Origin: Meandrina meandrites
Lineage: Eukaryota > Cnidaria > Anthozoa > Scleractinia > Meandrinidae
DNA: 64,000 nt
Direction of reading: 5' to 3'
NCBI GenBank assembly: GCA_963693305.1
Contig: OY855906.1
Span: 18,899,661 to 18,963,660, forward strand
Shown: positions 11,251 to 21,531 of the stretch, one piece after another
Position numbering within the stretch: position 1 is the first letter of the stretch
Layout of the letters: each line of letters opens with the position of its first letter
Notes under the pieces: model-generated
Told to the model about the DNA's origin: nothing
Seen by the model: the letters and a program-made list of their open reading frames with translations, nothing else
The model's database searches: none
Program-made: the position numbers and the translations under genes

Positions 11251-11427
11251 AACATTGGAAACAACTAAACCTTGATCTTATCCTTGCTTGTCGGCTAGTT
11301 ATTTTTCCGCAGGCGGCTTGGCAGTTCAGCGGACATTGCTCCCTTCATTGGCCCAGCTTATTATTAGCAAAGCAGCAACCCGGCTTAGTTTGGTTTCTGA
11401 ATTGGCCATCTATGGTTGGAATCGGCC

Positions 11428-12146
11428 TCACAGCAGTGACAGAATCTGTACTAGATGCTTGCGGGTTTGTGACATAACTTCTTCTCTAACAGTGTAGTGC
11501 AGCAATCTAGCGATAATTGGTCTATTGCCCTTCTTATTTGGCTTACCCAGTCTGTGGATCCTTTGGAACCCTATCCTGCGCCAAGCGTTACTGATCTTTA
11601 ACTCTTGCTCCAGAAAGTTGTACATGACTTGTTTCGTATCTTCGGTTGTATGCGGCGAACCATCCATATTCGCGTCTCGGGTGTCTTCGGTGAAGTTACT
11701 GGTATTTTCCTTTATTCCGAAGAACTTTAAATTTCTTTCTTATTGTAGGTTTCAAAGTACAGAAGGTTCATTTTAAGTTTCTCTGCTTCTAGTTTTACAG
11801 CCGCCGCATCACGCTTCGCCTCCGCAATATCTCCCTTGTTAAAATCCACCCTTTCCTTGAGCTGACTTACGTCTGTTTTGTTGCCTTCAGTTTTAACTTT
11901 CAGGTCCGCAACATCTTTTTAAAGGTTGGTTAGCGCTTCTTTGATGTTAGCTACTGACGAGCACACACTTTTCAGCCTGCTTTCTATATTAACTAATTTG
12001 GACAGTGCTAAGTCCATCTTTTTAGCAAGCTCTGCCGCCATTGCACGTGATCTGCCAAAAGCTTCGTCTCCCCTTTCATTATATTCTAACTCGGTGTGGT
12101 CTCGCGTCCTTTTTTCTTCAGGGATGTTGGCACATATATTTGACAA
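11428..12146 (-). pseudogene. L1-like LINE ORF1 fragment
   Basis: The minus strand reads as the C-terminal two thirds of an ORF1p-type RNA-binding protein. A heptad-rich stretch ('AELAKKMDLALSKLVNIES', near 12.0 kb) is followed by an RRM/CTD-like region with 'VMYNFLEQELKI', 'IGFQRIHRLGKP' and 'RPIIARLLHYTVREEVM'. Both open pieces and the readable gap between them (11668-11918, with stops) form one pseudogene. It ends abruptly at the TIR of the next element (12148), so that insertion may have cut it. No matching ORF2 lies beside it. Confidence 0.8.
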
Positions 12147-12147
12147 T

Positions 12148-12253
12148 CAACAATAATCACTGAGTCTGAGGCGAATAATTGTTTTAGTTCAGGTGATTAT
12201 CAGAGCAAAAACTTCAAAATCGAAAATTTTATTTCATTTCTTTACAAATAAAC
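12148..12253. repeat. Left terminal inverted repeat
   Basis: Outer end 'caacaataatcactgag', inner end 'ctttacaaataaac'. It matches the reverse complement of 16002-16107 with a few substitutions and small gaps. Confidence 0.9.
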
Positions 12254-13100
12254 GTTGATGAAGGAGCTGAGGGCTGACAACATTTCTTTAAACTGCTTAA
12301 GGGTTGGTCGCTCACAGTAACTTTCAATACTTGTCACTTTTGTGCCCAGTGATGGCCTTGACATTTCGCGTTTCGATGTTGTTTGCGGACAAGACTGTGA
12401 CTGTTGTCGCTCTCAAGGACTGGTTTGTCAGATGAGGGACGATTCCAGCTCTGTTCTGTTGTGTTGTGCCAGAGTGGTCGCTGTTCATACCAGATGTTGT
12501 TGTTTATGGGATTGAACTTCGCGGAGTTGAGATCTTTTGGCCTTTGGAAAAGCGCTTCTGATTTTGGATTTAGATGGCTCAAATACAGCTTTAGAACTTC
12601 AACTGGACATCTCCTTGAAGTGGCCAGAGGAAAGATTTTGCTGTCAGAGTGATCTTCTGTCAAGGCCTCCTGTATGGTTCTTGCTGGTTAACACAGCTCC
12701 TGGCTCGCTCTTGTTTAATTCAAACGAGGATCGAGAGTGTCGGCATCAGTTAACTCTCCTTGTTCGTACAGTTTCTCGATTTTTTCTCCAATTAGTTGAT
12801 TTTCGTGAACTGTGCCAGCTATTTATCCCTCAGCGACGAGTTGCTTAAGGTAAGAACTCAGTATTTTGTTGGCCTCACTAAACAAGTAGTTATCGCAAAT
12901 GGAAAATTTTTTGTTGTGTGGTGGCGACTTTAAATGGCAGTCAAGAGCCGCTCGCAATAACAAAGTTGTTTTCTTGTAGAAACTTTCGTCTTTTCTTCTG
13001 ACGGAGACGTACAACATTTGTTCATCTCGCTTACTTCGCGAGATAAGCAACCAGTTTACGGTAGAATTTGACAGGTTTATTTAATTTAATCAGCAACGAA
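12242..13100 (-). pseudogene. DUF3504/ZMYM2-type tyrosine recombinase, broken
   Basis: The minus strand reads, across frameshifts, as the recombinase-like domain seen in Crypton-derived ZMYM2/QRICH1/KIAA1958 proteins. Visible segments are 'LLLRAALDCHLKSPPHNKKF' and 'SEANKILSSYLKQL' near 13.0 kb, 'GAVLTSKNHTGG' near 12.7 kb, 'TEDHSDSKIFPL', 'CPVEVLKLYLSHLNP' and 'ALFQRPKDL' at 12.5-12.65 kb. The C-terminal '[16 protein letters not shown]' stretch contains the likely His and Tyr catalytic residues. The stop is at 12242-12244. At least two frameshifts plus stops make it non-functional. Crypton affinity is family knowledge; its role in this element is unknown. Confidence 0.75.
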
Positions 13101-13138
13101 TGTGCCAAGTCCAATGTGAGATTCACATTCTGAGTGGA

Positions 13139-13712
13139 CTAGTGTAAGTTAATGATAAATTCCTCTACCGCAGTTCGAGGTGGCTTGTGCAGGGATAGAC
13201 AGGCGTTGATACCTCCCCCTGAATGATGTCTCCTGGCCTGGTACGTTCCCTCTCGATAATTTTGTGTGTAATTGAAGCAAGTGGAGACGCTGATTTTGAA
13301 GCCCTCTGGAGCTCATGCCTCTGCCTCATGACGGTGTTACTGTCGGCTGCCCTGTAAAGTACCGTGTCAGTAAGTCTGGGATGGCTTTCAAGGCCTCCAC
13401 CTGCTCTGTCCATGCGATCGCCTTCCCCAAAGGCAAACTCCAAAATCCCTGCAAGGTCTGGAAAGTCTTCGCACTTACAGCTCCTTCCCCTTTCTTTATG
13501 GAAAACAAGACCCTTCGAATGCTGGAAACTCCTTTGGTCTTGAACATTAGCTTTTTTTGCAATAAACTTTGCACTTGTAATTTTCGCTCGAAAAACAGGG
13601 CCGCAAAAAAAAGGGACGCCTGATCGCAGGTTAACTCTCTGATTGTTACTTCCCCCCACCCAAATCTTCTGGTGGTCACATATAACCACGGGTTGCGCGG
13701 AGATGAGAGGGT
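13139..13712 (-). pseudogene. Uncharacterised cnidarian repeat-associated protein, frameshifted
   Basis: A conserved-looking minus-strand reading: 'VPFFCGPVFRAK', 'SFQHSKGLV', 'CKCEDFPDLAGILEFAFGEG', 'RMDRAGGGLESHPRLTD' and 'VLYRAADSNTVMRQ'. After a frameshift near 13.30 kb it continues 'CFNYTQNYREGTYQARRHH' and 'INACLSLHKPPRTAVEEF', stopping at 13139-13141. I recognise it only as a family common in cnidarian predictions; I cannot name a function or a fold. His and Cys residues are frequent in the second half. It lies between the DDE transposase and the recombinase, in the same orientation. Confidence 0.6.
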
Positions 13713-14079
13713 GACAACCAGTTATGTTTTGTGTTTAGATGACACGAGAGCGAGCGAATAAATATGGATAGCAATTCAAAGGTGATGCATGACATCAACC
13801 AAAGGCTTATTGTTTTTATTACAAGACAGGGACAGAACGTGCTGATCATGACTTTTATAAATTTGGTGGCTCCTCAAAGGCCGTTGGATGATCATCGCTT
13901 TAAAATCATCTTGGTCATTGCATGTGCACAATAGTCCAGTTTCAAATTAACCAAAATCAATGGATAAAAGGGCACTAATAATTAAGGATGCATCTACTAG
14001 TGTTAGTCTCAATCCCTTGTAAAATATTCACAAATATCAGTTACTAGTACACCTCTGTGTATTGCCTTATTTCATGGCT

Positions 14080-15396
14080 TCAGCACTTTCCTGTTGGTAT
14101 TTGCAAATATTTTGCTTGAGAACAATGCTTACACTGTACAGATGCATCTTTACTCCTTTTGCTCAGTGGAGGAAGAAAGTTTGTGAGGGCTCTAACAGTA
14201 ATAAACATGCCACTGGCAACTGGAGCAAGTGTTATGGGAATCCTGCTATCGAATACATGCCAATTTTTTATTCGTTTGACACATCTTTCCACATGGATTC
14301 TTAAGCTGGCAATCTTCTCATTATGTTCCACTTCCTCTCTGGTGAATTGCACTTTCCCTTTTAGAAATGATGGAATGTTTATTGTCACCCCTTTCTTTGC
14401 GAAGTCATCCTGTACATCAAATCCTTTATCGGCCATGACATCATCACCTGGATTCAAATGGTCAATAATGAATGCCACACCTGTTAGTTAGCTCTCTGTC
14501 ACTAATACTTCCTGTAAAAAATTCACTTAAAAATCCGAGAGCTCCAACTGGTGAGAGACCAACTAGGGCTTTCATGGTTGTCGTGCCTTTATAAGAGGAA
14601 TAGCAAGCTGACTGCATGTCTAAGGACGATGGATCGGACTTTCAGCATGAATTTCGATTATAAGCACAGTCTTCGGATGAAGCTCTTTACAGATGTTAGC
14701 CTTGAATTGATGAAGCATCTCTTTACTTGGTAAACGGATCAGTGGTTCAAGCTCAACTCGCACGAAACGCACCCACATTTGAAACACACGGGAGACGGTT
14801 GCTTCGGAAATACTAAAGCGGTGGGACAAATCCCTTTGTAACAGCCCGAGCCGAAGCCTCATCAAAGTCAAAACAAACTCGTCGAATTTACTCATGGACC
14901 TAGGTCTACCTAGGTTCTTCTATGAGTGAACTTCTTTCTTTGTGTAATTGCCGTAGTTTAGATTCTGCGCCTTCGAATACAGCATGTTAAATACAAGCAT
15001 CAAAGCGTCCCAACGGGGAAGGCCAGTGTAGAACTCGATGTCCTTGTCACTGTCCTTGAATCTCGAGATGTCAAAACTTTGGTTTTCAAGTTCATAGTCC
15101 AGTCTCTTTTGTTGCTTTTTTAACTGCTCGGTTTCATTGGTGAGCCTTTCCATTTCATCACTGATACGCTTCAATTTTGTTTGTAGACTTTCCAATTCTT
15201 CTCCGTTCATCTCTCTCTGGACACTAACAGAACAAGTTGTTGGCTGATTATCCTCAGACGAATGTAACAAATCTTGCTCACGATCGTCGATGTACTCGTT
15301 CAGCTCGTTTTCTTCAACGCTTGCTTCGTCTGTTTTGGTGTTCGAGACAACTTTCCTCCTCTTGCTATCGATATTTTTTATGTCTGTTAAAGGCAT
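14080..15396 (-). pseudogene. ISL2EU-like DDE_4 transposase, broken
   Basis: Reading from 15396 there is an acidic N-terminal part, a coiled coil rich in E/K/L (15.25-15.1 kb), and the family block 'DKDIEFYTGLPRWDALMLVF'. A helix-turn-helix follows near 14.8 kb ('LRLGLLQRDLSHRFSISEAT', 'VSRVFQMW'). The DDE_4 core has 'MKALVGLSPVGALGFLSEFF', 'GSISDRELT', 'DDVMADKGFDV' (second Asp) and 'LRIHVERCVKRIKNW' (Glu). The first catalytic Asp region reads 'VLIIEIHAESP', so Asp appears lost, and a frameshift follows it. A THAP domain, usual upstream in this family, was not seen. Such enzymes cut and paste TIR elements. Confidence 0.85.
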
Positions 15397-16001
15397 CCCA
15401 GTATTTTTAATGCCTCCACATTTTTCTTTCCTCCAGGGAAAAATCGATGGAAGATGATTCCTGCTCAGCTTTTTAATTTAATCAGCAAAAATTCCAAATC
15501 TTACCTCTGAAAAGTGTTACACCAAACTTTGTTGCTTCTTTTGTATTCTTCAGAATAGCATTTTCTTTCATGGTATTTATTTCATGGTATCTAATATTTG
15601 TGAAACGCGAGGCCGCCATTTTGAATTTCCCGCCAAGCTATAATCACCTCACACGGGGTGATTATAGCGAGATAATGATGCAATCCTCAACCAATCAGAG
15701 CGCAAGAATCTCTATAATCACCTGAGCAATTATACTCTTGAAATTTTCCTTGTGCACCTTCAATGTCACGTGACGATGCAAAAACTGAGCAGGAAAAAAT
15801 GTTCAGCTTCCTGCTCAGCAAAGGCGTTTAGTTTACGGATTGAACTGGCCGGAATTGGCTTCTTTGTTAAACATTTAAAGTCTTTCATTTTTAGATATTT
15901 AAAGACACTTCTCAAATGAACACTGAACAGTTGTCAAATTGACCATGTGATCTACGCGCCAGACCCCGTGTCTCTGTACTTTGGTGCGTGACAAATTTAA
16001 A

Positions 16002-16107
16002 GTTTATTTGTAAAGAAAATGAAATTTCGGTTTTGAAGTTTTTGCTCTGATAATCACCTGAACATACTAAAACAATTATTCGCCTCATGCTCAGTAATTA
16101 TTGTTGA
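16002..16107. repeat. Right terminal inverted repeat
   Basis: The inner end is 'gtttatttgtaaag' and the outer end, reverse-complemented, is 'caacaataattactgag'. It pairs with 12148-12253. A related 'ggcgaataattgtt' block lies just outside at 16162-16176, which suggests an older relative of the family next door. Confidence 0.9.
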
Positions 16108-16268
16108 ATAATCCCCTCGACTGCGTCTCGGGGACACTAGTAATCACTTGCCTTCGTATCGGCGAATAATTGTTAAATGTATATTGGGAATCAATAGCAG
16201 CAGAAGAACTGAAAAATCTCACTGTTTATTTGCTACCAATCCGGCGGCTGCATTGACTTTGCTAATAA

Positions 16269-16394
16269 ATCTATCTTCTACGTTTCCCAAATATTTTTCA
16301 TTGGGTACTTTACTGCCTTTGAGTGCGTTAAAGTTGATCAAATTTTGATAATTGCTTCCATTTCACTTGAGCTCTCATCTTACCATTTTGTGAC
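16269..16394 (+). repeat. Direct repeat copy A (partner at 27501-27621)
   Basis: Contains 'tttcccaaatatttttcatt' and 'actgcctttgagtgcgttaa' and ends 'ccattttgtgac'. The same stretch recurs in the same orientation at 27501-27621. A LINE tail starts exactly after copy A. Confidence 0.8.
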
Positions 16395-17285
16395 TTTTTT
16401 TTTTTTTCATACTATCTTTATTTGTTTCCTGCATGTCGTTAACAAATTACAATACTCTTTTCAAATGAACATTACATTATACATTACATAAATCTATTTA
16501 CATTTGTTCCTTTGTATTGCAACTATCTAGCTTGGCACATTTACATTTCACTTACTTGAAAATTGTCTCTTATAATAAATCTATTTACATTTGTTCCATT
16601 TAACATTTCACTTACTTGTATATTGTCTATCTCTTATAGTGCTTTTAGGAAGAGCATTTTTTGCACTAATTAATGACAAAAATTTTCTATTCTGTATTTA
16701 AATAGTGCTTTATCAACGAAATTAGAAAGGCGAATAGCTTTATTATGCATTTTGCTAGTGTAGATGTAATATCTCATAAAAAGGGTGGTATAGTTAAATT
16801 TTCTTAATGTTTCTTTTTCATATGGGCCAGATAAGATACCAAATAGTTTTTCTTCAATTGTTGGACTAAATTGTGAATTATTAGTAACATTGAACCAGTG
16901 GATGACGTTTTTTACAAACGTCCTTACAAATTGGCATTCATAAAATGTATGATCAATCGAATCGTGCTCACCACAATAAAGACATTCGTCATCCGTTTTA
17001 ATACCATATTTACAAAGCTCCTTTTTGGTAACTATAATTCTGTGGATAAATTTAAACTGGAATTCCTTCAATTTTGTTTCCTTGCAGATGTTTTTCAAAG
17101 AGGCAAATATTTTTTTCCAAGCGTCCCCATCCAGCTTCATTGTGTTGTTCCATCTCGTTGGGCCAGTTTGGTTCTCCGTGTGAATTTTATTGTTAAGTAG
17201 ACGATAGAAGTCACTGGTTTTGGTCTTTTCTAGATGTATTTGTGTCGAGTCGTCTGATTTTAAGTTCTGTAGCATGTTCCGATCT
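16395..17285 (-). mobile_element. 5'-truncated LINE with poly(A) tail
   Basis: A run of 13 T at 16395-16407 (poly(A) on the minus strand) is followed by 3' UTR and the C-terminal end of an L1-like ORF2. The sequence then stops near 17285, as in 5'-truncated copies. A related copy is at 36109-36922. A clean TSD was not found. Confidence 0.8.
16670..17275 (-). pseudogene. LINE ORF2 C-terminal fragment
   Basis: A 201-codon open frame carrying the post-RT region of an L1-like ORF2. It has 'PTRWNNTMKLDGDAWKKIF', 'FQFKFIHRIIVTKKEL' and a zinc-knuckle-like 'CLYCGEHDSIDHTFYEC' (C-x2-C-x7-H-x4-C). It lacks endonuclease and RT, so it encodes no enzyme. The same family occurs at 36.3-36.7 kb. The short open frame itself is undamaged, so the insertion is not very old. 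Confidence 0.8.
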
Positions 17286-17394
17286 TTTCGTAAGGAACAT
17301 TCCTCTAATATCGATTGTTCCTCGTTTTTGCGTTCCTGTTAACCCTAAGAGGATCAGATTTTTATAAAGTCAGGAACAAAACGTTCATTCTAAG

Positions 17395-18010
17395 ATAACA
17401 GGAATATTTGGTTCCGAGTTCCCAAGTGTAAATGGAACACAGTGTTCCTAAATTGTTAATTAAGGACTGTTTTGTTCCGAGTTCCTGTCTGTGAATGGAA
17501 CACATTGTTCCCAAATTGATAACTTCGGACTGTGTTGTTCCGAGTTCCTATCTGTGAATGGAACACATTGTTCCCAAATTGATAACTTAGGACTGTTTTG
17601 TCCAAGTTCCTATTTGTGAATGGAACATTTTGTTCCCAAGTTGATAACTTAGGACTGTTTTGTTCTGAGTTCCTATCTGTGAATGGAACACATTGTCCCA
17701 AATTGATAACTTAGGACTATTTTGTTCCGAGTTCCTATCTGTAAATGGAAGGTGTTCTTCCCAAATTAATGATATAGGACTGTTTTGTTCCGAGCTCCCA
17801 ACGGTGAATAGACCATATTGTTTCCAAATTGATGATTTAGAACTGTTTTTTTCCACTAGTTCCTATTTGTGAATGCAAGGCGTTGTTCCCAAATTGACCG
17901 TTTAGGACCGTTTAGTTCTGAGTTCCTATCAGTAAGTGGAACATGTTGGTCCCAAATTTCTCATTTAGGAACCAACTTAGGACTGTTTCGTTCCCAATTG
18001 ATCTTGCTTA
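17395..18010. repeat. Minisatellite, 62-63 bp unit, about 10 copies
   Basis: 'ttccgagttcctatctgtg' and close variants start at about 17411, 17475, 17538, 17600, 17662, 17725, 17787, 17851 and 17913. Each is followed by 'aatggaacacattgttccc' or similar and 'aaattgataacttaggac'. The period is close to 63, so open frames persist through the array; they are not genes. Confidence 0.9.
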
Positions 18011-18274
18011 ATGGCCTATTTTGTTCCTAAATTGAATTGTCTTTTCAAATGAGGACAAATAACTGGGCGCGCACAGACCTGCTTGGGCAAGTTTAAAACA
18101 AGTCTGATTGCAACTCACTGTCATGAATTTTGCACAACAGTAATGAGGGCAGACAAGCATGGGCAAGTCTTGGAAAAAGTATGAATGAAGTTCCTTTCGT
18201 TGTCATTGGTTCCTTGTTTTGGGCTAAAATGTAAATCTAGGAGACTGTGTTGGCAATTTCATTTAAAGGGCAAA

Positions 18275-18636
18275 ATGAGCAAGAAGTGCAAAATAAATTG
18301 GTCAAATATCAACGGGGCATCGCCCAAACCGAAGCGACTTCACCTGGAAAAGGATGAAACTGACCGATTGTTTCATTGCCCAATACAAGTGTGTAACCAT
18401 GATGGGTTTCAAAGTCAGAGAGGGTGCAGAAAACACCTGAATGTCAAGCACAGTTGGTTCTTTTATTTTGACAAGAAACCTGACCTGGAAGGACTCGCTG
18501 CATGCGCAAATAAAGGCGCCAGTGAGGTTAAATCGAGTGAAATCACAATACAAACTGCCAGAGTTTTGCCTTCGTTTTTAGTTTCCAGCAGAATTGGCGA
18601 ATCGTTTACGAAGTGGTTGACTGGAAGTGGTGGGGG
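18275..18636 (+). pseudogene. Zinc finger/tyrosine recombinase gene, N-terminal part
   Basis: The start at 18275 (aaaATGa) is chosen because the protein reads from there as 'MSKKCKINWSNINGASPKPK'. It carries a C2H2 zinc finger ('LFHCPIQVCNHDGFQ' then 'CRKHLNVKH'), fit for DNA binding. The frame runs into 'WLTGSGGG', where a 3.1-kb insertion (18637-21739) cuts it. The coding sequence resumes at 21740 with GGGC-KKD, so the two parts belong to one gene. No function has been shown for this family. The zinc finger presumably helps the recombinase find its target. Confidence 0.75.
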
Positions 18637-18758
18637 CATAGTTAGTGGAGGAGACTGGTTATGAAAGCCAGCGAACTTCAAAGAGCTAAACAATAGAGCG
18701 GTCTCCAATGTTGAACAGACCCATCACGTGACTCTGACCATGCACAAGTTCATTCAAG

Positions 18759-18842
18759 ATGGCGGACGGAGCACACGATCTGTTTGTTTGGGAAGACGAT
18801 TTAGAGGCAATTTTTGACATTTTGGAAGGCGATGGAGTATAG
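18759..18842 (+). CDS. Short first-exon-like frame inside the insertion's left end
   Basis: 'ATGGCGGACGG' opens a 27-codon frame (acidic; 'DLFVWEDDLEAIFDIL') ending at a TAG at 18840. The right TIR carries a corresponding caagATGGC on the other strand. It may be a transposase leader exon or a chance frame in the TIR. There is no domain evidence. Confidence 0.25.
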   Translation: MADGAHDLFVWEDDLEAIFDILEGDGV

Positions 18843-20182
18843 CATTTTCGGTCACAGTTAGTAATGTAAGCATAACAGGTTGCCATTTTGAGTCATAATT
18901 TCAAACTAATGAGCTTAAATGTTCGGCACATTTGCTGCTCGATTCGTGTGAATGGAATCCTACAAACGCTCACCTACAATATAAGCTTATATATTGCCTA
19001 TCTGTCGATGGTTATTTCCTCTCGGGTTCCTGCGAATCACGAAATTCCTATATTAAACCTTTGAGAAAGATCTGGGATATGGTGATCTGTTTATATTGTT
19101 TTTAGTGCTAGATCTTGTAGTAGTCTAGTAGATACCTAGTAGATAATTTGTGCTTCCTAATAATAGTTCCAGTGAGTCAAAAAAGCCAGCATACAATTTG
19201 GCTGCCGCACTTTATGTTTTAACTCTTCAAATATTCTTCAGTTACCATAGACAGATACATTTTTGGGGTGTTGTTGTTGTAGGCTCAGCATTAAGAGAAT
19301 GTTTGCAATTACTTGGGGAAGAAATGTAAATGTTAACACTTAGCTAAGGGCTACTGTAGTGCAGGTAGCCCACAACTAAATATATAAATATCAAACAAGT
19401 AAACAAATGGAAAAAGTAAAAGTGAGCTGAAAATGTATATTCATATGTGAATTTTAAGTGGAAGGTTTTGAGACACAGGGATGCAAAACTTTAGAATAGG
19501 AAGGGAAGCATTCCAACAGCTAAAACAGTTACCCCAAGCCTTCTTGCATAAAATGGTTGGTAGTGTTAAATGCAATGTAAAAGAAACTGAAGTGCTTGCA
19601 CGTGAGGCGGCAGATATTTATATCAAACCCTTGAAGAAGGGTGCAAAAGAGGCAGAATATTTTTGGTAATTGAATTGCGAAGGTTAGATATTGCTGGGAT
19701 AACCCTGATAGTGACTTCCTTAATAACTACAATTTGATTATCAGATAATATCACATGCAGAACTTGGATCACTCAATCCACTTTTGCCAAGAATATTGTT
19801 AAGTGCCAAATGATCAAGATAAATATCGACAAGGACAGGGACTGAACTGAACTTAACTGAATACTTTATTTACCTCAAATTGCTCAGTTTCTGTCTCCAA
19901 GCATTCCCACCCCAACCTGGACAGTGCCACTGAGTACAACTTTATGTTTATACTAGAGAACTGAGAAAACCCTTACAAATCTCAAGTCATATTCCTTAAT
20001 TATTTCCTCTGAATACAATCAAAATCTTACCTATTCAGTGTTGGTGTTATAAAACACCAACAGACTTAGGAGAAATCTAAATTTTGCACAAATAGAGACA
20101 ATAGCCAGCTATCCTTACCTCATGTGGGCTCCTACATGTAACCCCCCTCCCCCAATTTGCTTTACAATTGATATGTTGCACA

Positions 20183-20376
20183 GTGGGTGACACTATTTGG
20201 CAGAATGACAGAACGGCAAAAGTTTATTGCCCTAACCAACAAAAGTTAACTGCAAGCAAACCGAAGTAAAAGCTAACCACAAGCAAACCGGGGTGAGCCT
20301 AACGACACACAAACCAGGGTGAACCTAACCGCAAGCAAACTAGTGACATTCCGTCATTCCACCAAATAGGTCACCC
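20183..20376. mobile_element. 194-bp MITE with a minisatellite core
   Basis: The inverted ends 'GGGTGACACTATTTGG' and 'CCAAATAGGTCACCC' enclose about four tandem copies (about 25-30 bp) of a 'taaccgcaagcaaacc'-like unit (20245-20342). A 7-bp TSD, TTGCACA, flanks it (20176-20182 and 20377-20383). Confidence 0.85.
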
Positions 20377-21345
20377 TTGCACAACAGCATTTAGGGTGTC
20401 TTAGATGAACATAAGTGGATACAACATCTACCCTGGATCCAAACATGATCATCTGGGATGATGGAACACAAGAGTAATCACTTTGATATCATTTGAGAAT
20501 AAAGCATTCAAATTTTTATAATTTAAAATCATGTCTTCATCATCAGGCTCATAGCTAAGTTTCAATTTGATAACTTCTAAATAATCTTCATCCCTGAAGT
20601 AGAAATCAAACAGGCTCTACAATTATGTGTGAATCTCAGAATACTTGATGCCTGACCAAGAGAGCTAGCAATAGCTGTAGTGACAACAAGGAAGACCTTT
20701 TTGCAAATGAGCCTCTTGTAGACCAGGGAAGGAGAAAACCCATGATCAACAAAATAATTTCATATTTCTAACAGTTATAGGAGGAAGATTTATTTCAACT
20801 TTTAAGATACATTCCCAGGGATAAATTATCATGGCCTGTGTGATGGAGTACAGGTAGTATGGATATTACAAGGAGAAATTTTTATTATGATCGGTAATCT
20901 TGTGACTCGAAGAGTTTACTGCTATATGGAAAGGAAAAAGAAATCCCTACATAAAAAAAGAACAACTGTTACTGTGACATGAATGTTTACTGTTTCATTA
21001 CCTATGCATATGTGTGAAGATATTGCAATGGGTCAGCCTCTGACTCACAACAGAAACACTTTTATTCTTATTAATAAGAACAAAACAAAATTATACAAGG
21101 AGAGACTATTAAAAAACAACCATTTACAAATGCGTTGGACAGCAATAAAATAAAATTGTAAGGAAAGAAAGATATTCGAGAAAGAAACTTTCTCTTTACA
21201 GTGAATTAGAAATTTGTATGCATCATAACTATGTATGCATGCGATGGTGGGTATAAACACCTTCCCTTCTACTTAGTACTATGCTATGGTCAAACAAACC
21301 TTATACATATTTCTGTGTCTTTGGCTTCAAAATAATTTACACAGA

Positions 21346-21531
21346 TAAACAGTACCCTATCACTCTCGACTCGGCTATTTTGTTCAGCCAGCCTTTCTTC
21401 CATTTCCTATGTGTGCCTCTAAGTGCTGGTGCGAATAGCTTCCAAATGTCGATTTCTCCTTCTGCGTGATCCACAGCCGAAGGCAGCGGAATTATCGCCT
21501 GGTATTGCAATCGACGATCTTTTATCTCGTA
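21346..21531 (-). pseudogene. Possible exon at the right end of the insertion
   Basis: The minus strand has a stop-free run of about 60 codons without a start Met, reading 'DIWKLFAPALRGTHRKWKKG' then 'WLNKIAESRVIGYCLSV' to a stop. The Trp/Lys-rich composition looks protein-like, and its position beside the right TIR would suit a terminal exon of the element's own gene. I do not recognise the family, and chance cannot be excluded. Confidence 0.25.

Larger units (their letters stand above)
12148..16107 (-). mobile_element. 3.96-kb DNA transposon with 106-bp TIRs and three pseudogenes
   Basis: Long imperfect TIRs (12148-12253 and 16002-16107) bracket three minus-strand pseudogenes: an ISL2EU-like DDE transposase (15.4-14.1 kb), an unrecognised cnidarian family (13.7-13.1 kb) and a DUF3504-type tyrosine recombinase (13.1-12.24 kb). 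The recombinase stop codon lies inside the left TIR, so that gene is integral to this end of the element. Short inverted 'tataatcacc' motifs near 15.64-15.73 kb echo the TIR. The superfamily (PIF/Harbinger relative) is inferred from the DDE protein. No clear TSD was found. Confidence 0.8.

Noticed and set aside
13326..13679. 117-codon minus-strand frame overlapping the uncharacterised family gene
   Set aside because: Alternative phase of the same DNA; the other phase carries the conserved-looking motifs.
17456..17856. Minus-strand frames of 81 and 89 codons
   Set aside because: They are translations of the 63-bp minisatellite; no start context or flanking gene structure.
17395..18010. Regularly spaced repeat that might suggest a CRISPR array
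   Set aside because: The units are contiguous 62-63 bp tandem repeats without unique spacers, in a eukaryotic setting.
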